Shown: positions 18,049-28,307, numbered from the stretch's first letter. The stretch: DNA of 50,799 nt from Puniceicoccales bacterium (GCA_031268795.1 JAIRWT010000003.1:1-50799), one strand, 5' to 3'. The notes: generated by a model from the letters alone, not told the origin. Translations and numbers: made by a program.

Positions 18049-20745
18049 TTATTTCTGTTCCAAGACCGCTTGGGCGGCGGCGAGTTTCGCCACGGGGACA
18101 CGATTCGGCGAACAACTTACGTAGGTCAATTTTAGGCGATTGCAGAATTTCACCGAATTGGGTTCGCCACCGTGTTCCCCGCAGATGCCAAGAATAATAT
18201 CCGGGCGAGTTTTCCTGGCGCGTTCCACGGCAAGAGCCATTAGTTCCCCGACGCCTTCCTCATCGATGGCGGCAAATGGATTGCGCGTGAAAATTTCCAG
18301 CTCGTTATAGCGCGGCAGGAAGCTCCCCATATCATCCCGACTCATGCCAAGGGTGGTTTGGGTTAGATCATTGGTTCCGAAGCTACAAAATTGGGCAATC
18401 TCAGCAATTTCCCCGGCTCGCAGGCAAGCACGCGGCAATTCAAGCATGGTCCCCACCATATAATCCAAAGCGATCCCGGAAGATTTGGAAACCTCACCCG
18501 CTACCGAATTGACGATATTTACCTGGTTGCGGAGCTCTTTGACGAATCCAACCAGTGGAATCATGATCTCCGGGTGGACTGACACACCCTCTTTTTTGCA
18601 CTGCACAACGGCTTCGAAAATTGCCCGCGCCTGCATGCGACTTATTTCCGGGTAAGAAATTCCAAGGCGGCAACCGCGATGGCCAAGCATTGGGTTAAAT
18701 TCCCTAAGCGCATCCACCCGTTCGCGGACTTTTTCAAAACTGATACCCATTTTTGCCGCCAATGCCCGCCGGGCCGATTCATCGTGTGGAACAAACTCAT
18801 GGAGCGGTGGATCGAAGAAGCGAATGGTTACCGGTAGGCCCCTCATGGCTTTGAAGATTCCTATAAAATCTTCCCGTTGAAAGGGTAGCAATTTCTCCAG
18901 CGCTGCCTCCCGTGCCGCAACGGTGTCTGCCAAAATCATTTCCCGCATGTAATCAATGCGCGTTCCTTCGAAAAACATATGTTCCGTACGAATGAGTCCG
19001 ATTCCTTCGCCGCCATAGAGTAGTCCCGTTTCCGCCTGATTTGGCGAATCGGCGTTGAGGAAAATTTTCAATTTACGACATTCATCGCACCACTTCATCA
19101 AACGAGCGTACATGCCATATAGCTTACTCTGTTCCGGCTTCAGCGTGCCAAGGAGCACTTGATTGACTTCCGATGGGACAGTTGGCACGGATCCGGCAAA
19201 AATCTCTCCCACGGTTCCATCGATGGAAATTTCGTCACCTTCCCTTAGTATCACATCACCAGCCTTCATGGTAAGCGTGGTGTAGTCCATATGCAGGCAT
19301 GATGCCCCAACGATGCATACCTTGCCCATTTGCCGTGCCACCAGGGCTGCATGGGAGCTTACTCCGCCACGGCTGGTTAAAATACCCTCGGCCGCGAGCA
19401 TACCCCGAATATCCTCCGGTGATGTCTCCGCGCGACAAAGTAGGGCCTTTTCCCCGCGTAGATGCAATTCTTCCGCTTTTTTGGCGGAAAAGCAAATCTT
19501 TCCCGATGCCGCACCCGGCCCTGCTGGGAGGCCATGGCCAATTAATTTGGCATTTTTTTTCGTGCTACCATCAAAAATTGGCACCAGCAAAGAGGAAATC
19601 GAATCCGCTGGAATGCGTTTAATGGCAGAATCTCGGTCGATGAGCCCCTCCTCCTCCATTTCAACGGCAATGCGGACGGCGGCAAATCCCGTGCGTTTTC
19701 CATTGCGCGTCTGTAGCATGTAAAGCTTCTGTTGTTGTACGGTAAATTCGAAGTCCTGCATGTCGCGGAAGTGCTTTTCCAGCGAGGCTCGCACATTTTC
19801 CAGCTGCTTGTACACGTCGGGCATGTCCCGGGCCAGGGCGGCAATGGGATTTGGCGTGCGAATTCCGGCGACAACGTCTTCCCCTTGGGCGTCAATGAGA
19901 TATTCACCGTAAAAAACATTCTCTCCATTGGCCGGATCTCTGGTAAACGCGACGCCCGTGGCGCAGTCGGTGCCCATGTTGCCGAAAACCATGCTTTGCA
20001 CATTCACCGCCGTTCCCCATTCGCTCGGGATGCCGTATTTACGCCGATAGAGAATAGCCCGCTCATTGTGCCAAGATTTAAAAACGGCGCCGATGGCACC
20101 CCATAGCTGTTCATGCACATTTTGAGGAAAGGATTTCCCCGCACATTTTTGGATGAGTATCTTATAGCGGTTGATAATTTCCTGCAGCTGTTCCGCGGAA
20201 AGTTCATTGTCAAATTTCACATTCGCCGATGCTTTCACCGCCGAGAGAATTTCTTCAAATGGGTCATTGGCATGCTCATCCGCCGCGTGCACTTCCAAGA
20301 CCACGTCGCCATACATTTGGATAAAGCGCCGATAGGAATCGTAGGCAAACCGCGCATTGTGTGTTTCCGCAGCCAGACCCTCAACCGTTTCGTCATTCAA
20401 CCCAAGATTGAGGATGGTGTCCATCATTCCCGGCATGGATTCGCGCGCGCCGGAGCGTACGGAGAACAACAGTGGATTTGTGGCATCGCCAAATTTTTTC
20501 CCCTGCTGTTTTTCCACGCTGGTGATGGCCTTTTCCGTTTCCGTTTCCACATCGGATGGCAATTTGCACCCGTTGGCCGTGTAAGCGGCACAGATGGCAG
20601 TGGTTATGGTAAATCCCGGGGGGACGGGTAGTCCGATTTTAGCCATTTCTGCCAGATTGGCACCTTTCCCGCCCAAAAGGTCTCGCATTTTTGCATCACC
20701 ATCCGTGTGTACGCCAAATTCGTATACGCTTTTTTTCCGATCCAT
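18049..20745 (-). CDS. ppdK: Pyruvate, phosphate dikinase
   Basis: 898 residues, full length. The N-terminal ATP-grasp domain begins VYEFG...[13 protein letters not shown] and includes [17 protein letters not shown] near residue 95. The phosphohistidine domain has [15 protein letters not shown] with catalytic His465. The C-terminal PEP/pyruvate TIM barrel has [10 protein letters not shown], the [13 protein letters not shown] segment, and [10 protein letters not shown] with the conserved Cys near residue 850. It interconverts pyruvate, ATP and phosphate with PEP, AMP and PPi, serving glycolysis or gluconeogenesis with PPi economy. Upstream is a divergent promoter region shared with the aminopeptidase gene. 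About 270 bp downstream contain no supported gene. Confidence 0.98.
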   Translation of the reverse strand: MDRKKSVYEFGVHTDGDAKMRDLLGGKGANLAEMAKIGLPVPPGFTITTAICAAYTANGCKLPSDVETETEKAITSVEKQQGKKFGDATNPLLFSVRSGARESMPGMMDTILNLGLNDETVEGLAAETHNARFAYDSYRRFIQMYGDVVLEVHAADEHANDPFEEILSAVKASANVKFDNELSAEQLQEIINRYKILIQKCAGKSFPQNVHEQLWGAIGAVFKSWHNERAILYRRKYGIPSEWGTAVNVQSMVFGNMGTDCATGVAFTRDPANGENVFYGEYLIDAQGEDVVAGIRTPNPIAALARDMPDVYKQLENVRASLEKHFRDMQDFEFTVQQQKLYMLQTRNGKRTGFAAVRIAVEMEEEGLIDRDSAIKRIPADSISSLLVPIFDGSTKKNAKLIGHGLPAGPGAASGKICFSAKKAEELHLRGEKALLCRAETSPEDIRGMLAAEGILTSRGGVSSHAALVARQMGKVCIVGASCLHMDYTTLTMKAGDVILREGDEISIDGTVGEIFAGSVPTVPSEVNQVLLGTLKPEQSKLYGMYARLMKWCDECRKLKIFLNADSPNQAETGLLYGGEGIGLIRTEHMFFEGTRIDYMREMILADTVAAREAALEKLLPFQREDFIGIFKAMRGLPVTIRFFDPPLHEFVPHDESARRALAAKMGISFEKVRERVDALREFNPMLGHRGCRLGISYPEISRMQARAIFEAVVQCKKEGVSVHPEIMIPLVGFVKELRNQVNIVNSVAGEVSKSSGIALDYMVGTMLELPRACLRAGEIAEIAQFCSFGTNDLTQTTLGMSRDDMGSFLPRYNELEIFTRNPFAAIDEEGVGELMALAVERARKTRPDIILGICGEHGGEPNSVKFCNRLKLTYVSCSPNRVPVAKLAAAQAVLEQK

Positions 20746-20856
20746 ACCAAATTCCTTGCGGACACCATTTTTAAGCCAAAATTCAGTAAGTCAAGCCGCC
20801 GCCATGGAAAGATCGTGCGGCCGGTGAATTCCGCTGAAAGATGCAATGACTCTTGT

Positions 20857-20872
20857 CCAATTATATAATAGC
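20857..20872. promoter_or_regulatory. Divergent promoter core between ppdK and M29 peptidase
   Basis: The palindromic AT-rich block aattatataata gives a TATAAT hexamer on both strands: plus strand 20864-20869, minus strand 20860-20865. It lies in the 199-bp divergent region, 119 bp from the ppdK start and 75 bp from the peptidase start. Good -35 hexamers at 17 bp are not obvious on either side, so strength and direction are uncertain. A second minus-strand TTGACT occurs nearer ppdK, at about 20791. Confidence 0.35.
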
Positions 20873-20944
20873 CCGACAAATAAAAGTCCGGCGGAGACCG
20901 CTTAATGATTGTCAATGAATCGTGATTCACCATGAACGGACACC

Positions 20945-22063
20945 ATGGATCCGAGATATGAAAAGTTGGCTAAAAATCTGGTCGACTATTCAATGGACAC
21001 ACAACCCGGTGAACGGGTTTTGATTGATAACAGCGCAGCTCCCGAGGAAATGGTTCTGGCCCTCATGCGCGCCGTGCGCGAGCGTGGAGCAAAGCCCTTC
21101 GTTAAAATTTCCGATGCTCGCATTCGCAGGGAATTCATTGCGCACGGAACCCGTGAGGATTTCGAAGCCGTTGGCGATCTTGAATTGCGCCAAATTCAGC
21201 AAATGCAATGTTACGTAGTATTTCGTGGCTCGCATAATACGTTTGAGATGAGTGATGTTCCTGTGGAGCAGCAGCAAATCTACTGCAAAGCGATCAAATC
21301 GGCCCACGAATACCGCGTAAATAAAACAAAATGGGTCCTTCTGGAATGGCCAACCAGCGCCATGGCACAATCGGCACGTATGAGCACGGAAGCCTTTGAA
21401 AAATTTTTTTTCCGCGTCTGCACACTGGATTATGGGCGCATGAGACCTGGCATCGAAGCGCTGCAATCTGCCATGCAATCTGCGGATCGCGTGATGATCA
21501 AAGGTCCGGGAACGGATTTACAATTTTCCATCAGAGGCATCCCGGCCATCCCCTGCATCGGAGAACGCAACATACCCGATGGGGAAATTTATACGGCGCC
21601 CGTTCGGGACAGCGTTGAGGGAATACTGAGCTACAATACGCGCTCCATCTACCATGGGAAATGCTTTGAAAATGTTCGATTCACCTTCGAACGAGGAAAA
21701 ATTGTGGAAGCGGTTGCCTCCGATACGGAGGCCATAAATAAAATCCTCGATAGTGACGATGGCGCTAGGTACATTGGTGAGTTTGCCTTCGGATTTAATC
21801 CGCATATTTTGGAGCCTATCTGCGATACACTTTTTGATGAAAAAATTGCCGGATCATTCCACTTTACCCCTGGAAATGCCTATGAAAATGATGCGGATAA
21901 TGGAAATCGGTCACAAATTCACTGGGATTTGGTCTGCATTCAACGGCCCGAGTATGGGGGAGGGGAAATTTACTTCGATGGGCAATTGATTCGTAAGGAT
22001 GGGCTATTCGTAGCGGCCGGACTGGATAGGCTAAATCCGGCGCATCTTCTTGCCGATGAATGA
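20945..22063 (+). CDS. M29-family metalloaminopeptidase (aminopeptidase T/AmpS type)
   Basis: 372 residues, matching the M29 family in length and order. The N-terminal domain (DYSMDTQPGERVLI) is followed by a C-terminal metal-binding domain. Metal-site segments visible are the Glu in YIGEFAFGFNP near 277, the DEKIAGSFHFTPGNAY block near 298-313, and SQIHWDLVCI near 325-334 carrying His and Asp. It removes N-terminal amino acids from peptides in the cytoplasm using two divalent metals, plausibly for peptide nutrition. It is followed directly by the pseudouridine synthase gene with an 8-nt overlap and is divergent from ppdK. Confidence 0.92.
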   Translation: MDPRYEKLAKNLVDYSMDTQPGERVLIDNSAAPEEMVLALMRAVRERGAKPFVKISDARIRREFIAHGTREDFEAVGDLELRQIQQMQCYVVFRGSHNTFEMSDVPVEQQQIYCKAIKSAHEYRVNKTKWVLLEWPTSAMAQSARMSTEAFEKFFFRVCTLDYGRMRPGIEALQSAMQSADRVMIKGPGTDLQFSIRGIPAIPCIGERNIPDGEIYTAPVRDSVEGILSYNTRSIYHGKCFENVRFTFERGKIVEAVASDTEAINKILDSDDGARYIGEFAFGFNPHILEPICDTLFDEKIAGSFHFTPGNAYENDADNGNRSQIHWDLVCIQRPEYGGGEIYFDGQLIRKDGLFVAAGLDRLNPAHLLADE

Positions 22064-23006
22064 ATCCATCGCCTTCACGGTTCCTCAGGAATCTGACGGC
22101 TTGCGCCTGGATGTGGCACTGGCTCGGTGTTTTCCTGGGATGAGCCGCACACAAATTCAGCGCGCCTGCGCTGGCGAGCTTATTCGCTGCAATGGAATTT
22201 CGCTGGCGGCAAAAACAAAAGTAAAATCCGGCCAAAGCTTCTCCATTCGATGGGTGAAGCGCGAGGAAATCGCCATTCGGCCACGGGCAATGGACTTGGA
22301 CATACTTTATGAGGACGAGGTTATGCTTGTCGTTAATAAGCCAAGTGGAGAGGTGGTTCATCCGGCGCCCCATGTGAGAAAATCCTTCGTTGAGGTTGTT
22401 CTGGCCCACACAAACGGTAAATTAGCTAAGGCAGCTGGGGTCTGCCGTCCGGGCGTCGTCCATCGCTTGGATAAGGAGACCTCCGGGGTTCTTATTTTCG
22501 CCAAAACGGACCTGGCATATTACCGCCTGAGTCAGATGTTTATGGACCGCTCCGTGGAAAAATATTATGAGGCTTTGGCTTATGGAAAAATGCAACGAAG
22601 CGGATCCATATGTGAGCCAATTGGCCGAGATCCGCGCCATCGCACGCGCATGGCCATTCGCCGTAACGGTCGACCAGCCCATACGGAGTGGGAATGTCTT
22701 CAAAATTTTTCGTGGGCAGAAGTTTCCTGGCTCGCACTGCGGATATATACCGGTCGCACGCATCAAATTCGTGTCCATTTGGCATCCATCGGCCATCCCA
22801 TATTGGGCGATGTACTCTATGGATTCCAAAATACCCGGGTTCCCGAATTGCAAATTCCGCGCATTTTCCTCCACGCCACACGACTGGAGCTGAAACACCC
22901 ATTAACCGGCTCACAACTATCCATCCGAGCGCCGCAACCTGCGGACATGCGAAACTTTATTGTATCATTGTCTCCTCACGAATGCGATCAGGGCATGCAA
23001 ATTTGA
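22056..23006 (+). CDS. RluA-family 23S rRNA pseudouridine synthase
   Basis: 316 residues from the ATG at 22056; a TTG two codons earlier is less likely. An N-terminal S4 RNA-binding domain (LDVALARCFPGMSRTQIQRA) is followed by the catalytic domain with the RluA motif GVVHRLDKETSGVLIFAKT, whose Asp is the nucleophile, and the later YTGRTHQIRVHLASIGHPILGD motif. It isomerises specific uridines in rRNA, as RluC/RluD do, but the target site cannot be read here. The start lies within the end of the peptidase gene (8-nt overlap), indicating coupling. Confidence 0.95.
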   Translation: MNESIAFTVPQESDGLRLDVALARCFPGMSRTQIQRACAGELIRCNGISLAAKTKVKSGQSFSIRWVKREEIAIRPRAMDLDILYEDEVMLVVNKPSGEVVHPAPHVRKSFVEVVLAHTNGKLAKAAGVCRPGVVHRLDKETSGVLIFAKTDLAYYRLSQMFMDRSVEKYYEALAYGKMQRSGSICEPIGRDPRHRTRMAIRRNGRPAHTEWECLQNFSWAEVSWLALRIYTGRTHQIRVHLASIGHPILGDVLYGFQNTRVPELQIPRIFLHATRLELKHPLTGSQLSIRAPQPADMRNFIVSLSPHECDQGMQI

Positions 23007-23101
23007 TTACTTCCTTGCTTTTGCTGGGAAGTAGAAATGATAGTTGACAATGGACGGATGATTGCCAAGAAGAAATAATCCTATTCGCGCCAAGGACATA
23101 T

Positions 23102-25000
23102 GTGTATAATACAATTGAAAGCAATCCAGTTATTTCTGCAATATTAGGCCAGAAGGTGATTACTTCCATCGTCGTTGCGGCAAGCTTACTTACAAGCATT
23201 ACAACTGGCACTTTTTACTTTGGGGCATTTGTGCTTCCACGCATGCTTTCATTTGCCACTCCTGCCTTACTTCCAACATTTACCATTTCGTGCGCAATCT
23301 TCGTAATTAGTTCAATGGCGCTTATTTATAGTTGTTTTATTTTCAAATGTCCGGTATCATCGGCCGAGTCTCAGCCGCCGGGCGCTCAGACGGATATAAA
23401 ACATGAACCAGTGGAATCCGTGCCAAAAGATTCGAATGATAATTTATCGAGCGTTTTGGATGAGCCGCCAGTCATAAGCGAGGAATTGCCAGCTGCACAG
23501 GAAGAGCCGGCCCCGGAGAACCCAAGTTCTCCCGATCCTAGTGTTCCGGAACCAGCCCCTCTGGTGCCTGACCCTCCGGCATCCGTTGAAAAGCCATCAA
23601 ATTCGTGGGAAATTCCTTCACGCATTCGAGTGTATGAGGGAAGTCTTCCACTCAATGGTAGCAAAATCGACGCAGCCTGGGAAGCTATTCCACTTTCGGA
23701 TATTCATCCATGGCTGAGCGAAGGTAGTAATACTCGTGAATCGGCGGAACAAATTGCCGAAGAATTGATTCAATTAGCCAAAGAGAATCACATGAATCAA
23801 CTTGGTGGCAAATTTGATTCATGTATTAATAAAATTTATCCGAGCTTTTCAGCCTTATTTCCAGAGGAGGCGCCCTTCAGCAAATTGCCAGATGATAGCA
23901 TTAGCCCAAATGACGAACTGCCATTGAGCATCTTAATTACGCTAATGAATCGCAACCGAATTGATATCATTTGGTGCATATTTGAGTTTCACAAAAACAC
24001 ACCAAGAAATGGCAGGAGGCTTTTGGATTTCATAAATGCCAGTGGTATCCATTTGCTAAAAGGGAAGATATTTTTTAGATTTTTTTGCGCTTTGGCAAAT
24101 TGCGATGCAGCAATTCCCGGAAGAAGTGATATTCTATGCCAATTGTTTCACTTTTTCCGCCGGCCTATGCCATTAGCGGAATGCATTATAAGACACTGTC
24201 CGGATGCGGTTGTTGTGGCAATTCGCAACTATGCAGCTCAAAGCCGTACGCGATATGCGCGTTTGGCTATGCGAATATGCCAGGAGAAAGCGCTTGAAGA
24301 ATACTATCAAAGTGTCGAGCAAGCCAATGAACGAAAAAAAGTGGAAGAAATTGCCAGGCAAATTTTGGCGGAAGGCCCGAAAAGTCCTGCTATTGAAGAG
24401 CTTAAAAAATTTCCGCCGCAGATTGCGGCGGCTGTGCTTGACTGGATACACGATCTGCCCGGTGGCGGAGTGGTAGTAATTTGTTGCATTTTGCGCATTA
24501 CGGGCCCGGAGATTGGAGGAATGATTTTAGATGGAATGGATAAATCTTTATGCGCTGACATAGTAGCTATGCTTGTGTGTTTATATGACCAATATGCCAT
24601 ACCATATTTGCAATATTTAACCACAAATTCTTTTTTCAAAATGTTGTTGATGCTCGACAAAGGCTGTGACAAAAATTTATTTGAAATTTTCAAGGATGCG
24701 AAATCGTTGAAAATTTTTTTAATGTCTAACCTTGCAGAATGGGTTGATCACAGTGCAAACTTGGCTAGGTCCATCTTCCAGATGCTGAGCATTGCAGTAT
24801 CAAACGGTATTTTAGCCGAGAGCGATTTAATTGAGGTTTTTTGTTCATTCGAAGAGCGCAAGATTCGTCAAAATATTTATCTTTCTATTGGCGCAATGAA
24901 CATTGACAAAAAAATAAAGCAATCGGTCTGTGCTGCCGTCCTTAAAGGTGAAGATGTTAATCGTTTTTTCTGTGTAAGGAGCGCGGATAGCGATTCATAG
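23102..25000 (+). CDS. Inc-like two-TM protein with Pro-rich linker and helical domain
   Basis: 632 residues starting at GTG 23102; the ATG two bases earlier is in a frame that closes quickly. Two long hydrophobic segments lie close together near the N-terminus (about 20-45 and 51-81), separated by only a few residues. This is the bilobed pattern of chlamydial inclusion membrane proteins. Residues about 89-165 are acidic and Pro-rich. The remaining 450 residues are helical; SPAIEELKKFPPQIAAAVLDW and GGMILDGMDKSLCADIVAML look like a helical-hairpin repeat. There is no cleavable signal. A host-membrane role is inference from topology; an ordinary inner-membrane protein is the alternative. Confidence 0.75.
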   Translation: MYNTIESNPVISAILGQKVITSIVVAASLLTSITTGTFYFGAFVLPRMLSFATPALLPTFTISCAIFVISSMALIYSCFIFKCPVSSAESQPPGAQTDIKHEPVESVPKDSNDNLSSVLDEPPVISEELPAAQEEPAPENPSSPDPSVPEPAPLVPDPPASVEKPSNSWEIPSRIRVYEGSLPLNGSKIDAAWEAIPLSDIHPWLSEGSNTRESAEQIAEELIQLAKENHMNQLGGKFDSCINKIYPSFSALFPEEAPFSKLPDDSISPNDELPLSILITLMNRNRIDIIWCIFEFHKNTPRNGRRLLDFINASGIHLLKGKIFFRFFCALANCDAAIPGRSDILCQLFHFFRRPMPLAECIIRHCPDAVVVAIRNYAAQSRTRYARLAMRICQEKALEEYYQSVEQANERKKVEEIARQILAEGPKSPAIEELKKFPPQIAAAVLDWIHDLPGGGVVVICCILRITGPEIGGMILDGMDKSLCADIVAMLVCLYDQYAIPYLQYLTTNSFFKMLLMLDKGCDKNLFEIFKDAKSLKIFLMSNLAEWVDHSANLARSIFQMLSIAVSNGILAESDLIEVFCSFEERKIRQNIYLSIGAMNIDKKIKQSVCAAVLKGEDVNRFFCVRSADSDS

Positions 25001-25064
25001 GAGCAACGATGTTGGCGTAATCCGCACAAACTGCTTATTTAAAGCGCATTGCGGAATGTTTTTC

Positions 25065-25094
25065 TTGACTTTTGTGGCATGTTAATAGTATGTA
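25065..25094 (+). promoter_or_regulatory. Putative promoter of the lipase-like gene
   Basis: TTGACT (25065-25070) is followed after 18 bp by TATGTA (25089-25094), or after 15 bp by TAGTAT. The -10 lies only 3-6 bp before the ATG at 25098, so transcription would begin at or inside the first codons. The call is therefore weak; a later translation start or another promoter is possible. Confidence 0.25.
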
Positions 25095-25097
25095 GCT

Positions 25098-26345
25098 ATG
25101 AATATAACAACAGTAGATTGTGCGCCTGAATCCCTTTTGCATGACTATGAAATACCAGTTGCATCAAGGGGTGAAAATATTCAGGCCGTGGCACACTCGG
25201 TTGCACTTACGTTCATTGCAATAATGACCAAAGTATTTGGCATACGGACACACGGCGATGGGGCAATTACGTCTCCCGCGGCAACGCTTCTCACAACGCC
25301 CGCAGGGCGGGATTTGCTAAAAAAATATATTCGCTTAGTTTCTAATCACCTGCAAATTATCTATTCCGAATATCACTTAATCACTCAGCCGCGGGAAACT
25401 TCAAATTTCATAGTACCAGAAACATTGTCCGTCACAAGTGCCGCGGAACAAAATGAATTACAACTTCAACTTCCTGAACAATGCTCCATTCGGAATCGTG
25501 CGGCAGTCCAGGAAAGGCTGGATGAATTTGCCGCACTCCTGCGGCAGCGGGGCTTTGTGGCGTATAAGGATAGTCATATTATTCTCAATCCCAAAACCCA
25601 TTTCGCCGTTGCAATGATTTATGATGAAACCCTGGGAAAAATCTGCCTGCACATTCGCGATACGGCCAGCGATGCTTTTTGGGAAGATGGGTCCTGGGTT
25701 AATTGGATGGCAGACATCGGGCAGGGTCTGGGATTGATGCCACCCGTTTACGCGGATGGCGATATGTTTGTTCGCGGTTGCGTGGAGATTTTCGGTGCGG
25801 GAAATTTGCAAATTACCGGGTACTCCATGGGTGGAGGTATTGGCATGTTTGCCGGGGTGCGCAATTCCGTTCCAGCCGTGTTATACAATCCCGCATTTCT
25901 CTCCCCGAATCAATTGCAATTTTTCCCAACAGATTGGAAAATTTTTGCGCAGGAACACATTCAAGTGATTAGTACGTCCAATGATTTGCTTTCTAGGGGC
26001 ATAGATAATCCGGATACGGGCGGCCTTCTTCCAACGGGACTTTTCGAGGGAGCGCAAGTCTACACCACGGACCCAGCGGATGGGGCGAGAGGTCCGGCGA
26101 GTGGACTGCGAAATGCCGTCTCCGGCCACTTTTTATCAACGCTACTTTTTGGCTTAATGCGTACGGCGTTGCAGCATCCGGAACTTTGCGAATACGCATT
26201 GCAGATACTCCAAAATTTGCCGGAGCAGGTACAAATGGCGTTTATCCAGCAGAATGCCCCATTGTTTGCCAGGCTTTTGCAAGCGGGAATGATAGCAATG
26301 CTCGCCAGCCGCTGCCAGTTAACACCACAGATGCAGGCCGCATAG
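25098..26345 (+). CDS. Lipase-like alpha/beta hydrolase
   Basis: 415 residues. The central segment has the nucleophile elbow ITGYSMGGGIGMFAG (Ser243), preceded by a strand and followed by VLYNPAF, as in class 3 lipases and related hydrolases. Asp296 in VISTSNDLLSRG and His344 in AVSGHFLST lie in the right order to complete a Ser-Asp-His triad. The N-terminal 120 residues are helical and unrelated to known lipases. No signal peptide is visible, so export would need a dedicated system. It could act on host or bacterial lipids. It lies downstream of the Inc-like gene but is separated by 97 bp with its own possible promoter. Confidence 0.75.
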   Translation: MNITTVDCAPESLLHDYEIPVASRGENIQAVAHSVALTFIAIMTKVFGIRTHGDGAITSPAATLLTTPAGRDLLKKYIRLVSNHLQIIYSEYHLITQPRETSNFIVPETLSVTSAAEQNELQLQLPEQCSIRNRAAVQERLDEFAALLRQRGFVAYKDSHIILNPKTHFAVAMIYDETLGKICLHIRDTASDAFWEDGSWVNWMADIGQGLGLMPPVYADGDMFVRGCVEIFGAGNLQITGYSMGGGIGMFAGVRNSVPAVLYNPAFLSPNQLQFFPTDWKIFAQEHIQVISTSNDLLSRGIDNPDTGGLLPTGLFEGAQVYTTDPADGARGPASGLRNAVSGHFLSTLLFGLMRTALQHPELCEYALQILQNLPEQVQMAFIQQNAPLFARLLQAGMIAMLASRCQLTPQMQAA

Positions 26346-26421
26346 CGGTAATCCGCCTATCTTGCGAGCATAGATTTTCCATTGACGAGATTGTTTTTCA
26401 TGGAAGCAATCGGAAACAAAT

Positions 26422-27720
26422 ATGGTAATTAAAAAATTGGATTCTCGCAAAGGAGATCCGGATGTTCGCCGTGTGGCCTGGGGGGCATGGGTCTGCTCGG
26501 CAATTTTCTACCTCTATGAGTACTTTGTCCGAGTGATCCCAAGCGTGATGGGGACTGATTTGCAACAGGCGTTTAACGCCAATGCGGCAACAATTGGTTT
26601 CGCCTGTGGCCTCTATTATATTGTGTATGGTCCCCTGCAGCTCGTTGTCGGCCCCTTCTATGATCGATTTGGAGCACGTAAGCTCCTCATGGGTTCCATC
26701 ATTCTTATTCTGATGGGATGCTTTTTGGCTGCGTGTCCCTTTCCTAATATTTATCTTTTTTGCGCGGGTCGCCTTTTAATGGGCGTCGGATCCGCATTTG
26801 CCTTTATTGGAACAATTTATGTTGCAACCGTTTGGTTTCCATCCACGAAGCTTGCATTTCTTTCTGGGGTTACAACGGCCCTGGGCATGCTAGGCGCCCT
26901 ATTGGCTCAGGCACCCATTGCTCGAACGGTGCGGCTTATCAATTGGCGCAATACATGGCTTTTGGCAGGGCTTTTGGGGTTCGGCTGTTTATTCCTGGCT
27001 TTTCGCCGGCTTCCACCGCCGCCGGAATGGGAAATGCGGCGTCACGCCGCCCATTTTAATTCCAAGCGAAATGCATTTTCCCAATTCATCGCTGGTTTTT
27101 TGTTGGTCGCACGCAATCCGCAGACTTGGATCATCGGCGTCATCGCCTGTGCTCTCTTCATGCCCCTCGTCGTATTCGCCGACTTTTGGGGAATCCAATA
27201 CATCGAGTTGATTGCTGACGCGACAAAATCCCAGGCATCACTCGCAAATGGTATGCTTTATTTGGGTTGGCTCCTTGGAAGTCCAATACTCGGAGCCATT
27301 TCCGATCATCTGAGCAATCGGCGAAATTTCCTCTCCTACAGCTGCATGTTTTCAACGCTACTTTTGCTACTATTGCTACTCCCAGCCCATCTGTCGCTCA
27401 TAAGCGTTGGCGGAATTCTTTTTTTACTCGGCATTGCCTCGAGCCCGGAGGTCATTTGCTTCATTGCAAATGTGGAATTGAATCCGCCCTTTCTGAAGGC
27501 TACGTCCGTTGCCATGGTCAACACCATTGTCATGCTCTTCGGCGGATTGATGCAGCCACTTTGCGGATTACTTATCGATTTCCGCAGTAAAATAATTCCG
27601 TCGATATCCGGTGGATATGTGGTCGAGCACTATCGTTTCGCCCTACTGATTTTACCCATTGCCACATCCGTCGGACTTGTGCTTTCTTTTTTTATGAAGG
27701 AGCCCGCCGATAATTCCTAG
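26422..27720 (+). CDS. MFS transporter (Pht-like nutrient carrier)
   Basis: 432 residues with about 12 hydrophobic helices. The MFS signature between helices 2 and 3 reads GPFYDRFGARKLLMG, preceded by FACGLYYIVYGPLQLVVG. The N-terminal segment WGAWVCSAIFYLYEYFVRVIPSVMG resembles the phagosomal nutrient transporters of Legionella and Coxiella and related MFS proteins of other intracellular bacteria. The likely cargo is an amino acid, nucleoside or other small metabolite, which the sequence does not tell. A similar carrier follows at 28338 after a small gene and a tRNA; both share the YFVRV/YILRVLPG opening, pointing to a paralogous pair. Confidence 0.88.
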   Translation: MVIKKLDSRKGDPDVRRVAWGAWVCSAIFYLYEYFVRVIPSVMGTDLQQAFNANAATIGFACGLYYIVYGPLQLVVGPFYDRFGARKLLMGSIILILMGCFLAACPFPNIYLFCAGRLLMGVGSAFAFIGTIYVATVWFPSTKLAFLSGVTTALGMLGALLAQAPIARTVRLINWRNTWLLAGLLGFGCLFLAFRRLPPPPEWEMRRHAAHFNSKRNAFSQFIAGFLLVARNPQTWIIGVIACALFMPLVVFADFWGIQYIELIADATKSQASLANGMLYLGWLLGSPILGAISDHLSNRRNFLSYSCMFSTLLLLLLLLPAHLSLISVGGILFLLGIASSPEVICFIANVELNPPFLKATSVAMVNTIVMLFGGLMQPLCGLLIDFRSKIIPSISGGYVVEHYRFALLILPIATSVGLVLSFFMKEPADNS

Positions 27721-27751
27721 AAGATTGATTTTTCAATTTTTGGAACGGCAA

Positions 27752-28129
27752 TCATTCGGAATTTTCATCTTCTTCCTCCGGAAGTTCCCATTGCCCGCGG
27801 CGGTGTCTATCTTCTTCCTCTTCGTAACGTTTTACAATGCGTTCCGCAATACGCTGACGTGCTAAAAATTCCTCCAATTTCTTATTTTTGCTAGCGACCA
27901 TTTTAGCCAAACTGCTCTTTCCCTCTTCGATCTTCCTGGCATCACCTTCCAAACTCGCCATAAATGACGATTGGGCCAATCCGGCGGTTGTTGCCGGATC
28001 CACCTTGCTAAATCCAGGCTTAATCAATCCGGCCACTTCACCGCCGAAAACCTTTGACCACTCCTGCAGTTCGCCGTTCATCTGCGTTTGCCGGCTAATG
28101 CTGTCGGAACTTAATAGGGGGGCATCCAT
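27752..28129 (-). CDS. Small charged protein, 125 aa
   Basis: The family is not recognised. The N-terminus is polar (SSDSISRQTQMNGELQEWSKVFGG), the middle helical, and the C-terminal 60 residues very charged (RIVKRYEEEEDRHRRGQWEL) with a run of acidic residues at the end, typical of a coiled coil or chaperone-like helix. There is no signal peptide or TM. It is encoded opposite to the two flanking MFS genes, in the space before tRNA-Leu on the same strand, so it may be transcribed with the tRNA. Confidence 0.6.
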   Translation of the reverse strand: MDAPLLSSDSISRQTQMNGELQEWSKVFGGEVAGLIKPGFSKVDPATTAGLAQSSFMASLEGDARKIEEGKSSLAKMVASKNKKLEEFLARQRIAERIVKRYEEEEDRHRRGQWELPEEEDENSE

Positions 28130-28180
28130 TAGGCATTAAGTATGGCCATATGACACCTTCACGCAATGATATTTGGAAGA

Positions 28181-28267
28181 TGGTGCCCAGAGAGGGGGTC
28201 GAACCCTCACTCCTTTAGGGGAATCGGATTTTGAGTCCGACGCGTCTGCCAATTCCGCCATCCGGGC
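28181..28267 (-). tRNA. tRNA-Leu (anticodon CAA)
   Basis: An 87-nt class II tRNA with long variable arm. The acceptor stem GCCCGGA pairs with TCTGGGC, followed by A and an encoded CCA. The D arm is GGCGGAATTGGCAGACGC, the anticodon arm TCGGA-CTCAAAA-TCCGA gives anticodon CAA, and the T arm contains GGTTCGACC. It reads UUG codons. Confidence 0.96.
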
Positions 28268-28278
28268 AACGGACTCAA

Positions 28279-28307
28279 TTTATGAATATCCTAAAATGCA
28301 TTGACAA
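28279..28307 (-). promoter_or_regulatory. Putative tRNA-Leu promoter
   Basis: On the minus strand TTGTCA (28302-28307) is followed by a 17-bp spacer and CATAAA (28279-28284), 11 bp before the tRNA 5' end. Spacing is right for sigma-70; the -10 hexamer is a poor match. Confidence 0.4.

Noticed and set aside
17875..18135. 86-aa plus-strand protein
   Set aside because: Overlaps the 3' end of ppdK in antisense and has no recognisable features or start signal.
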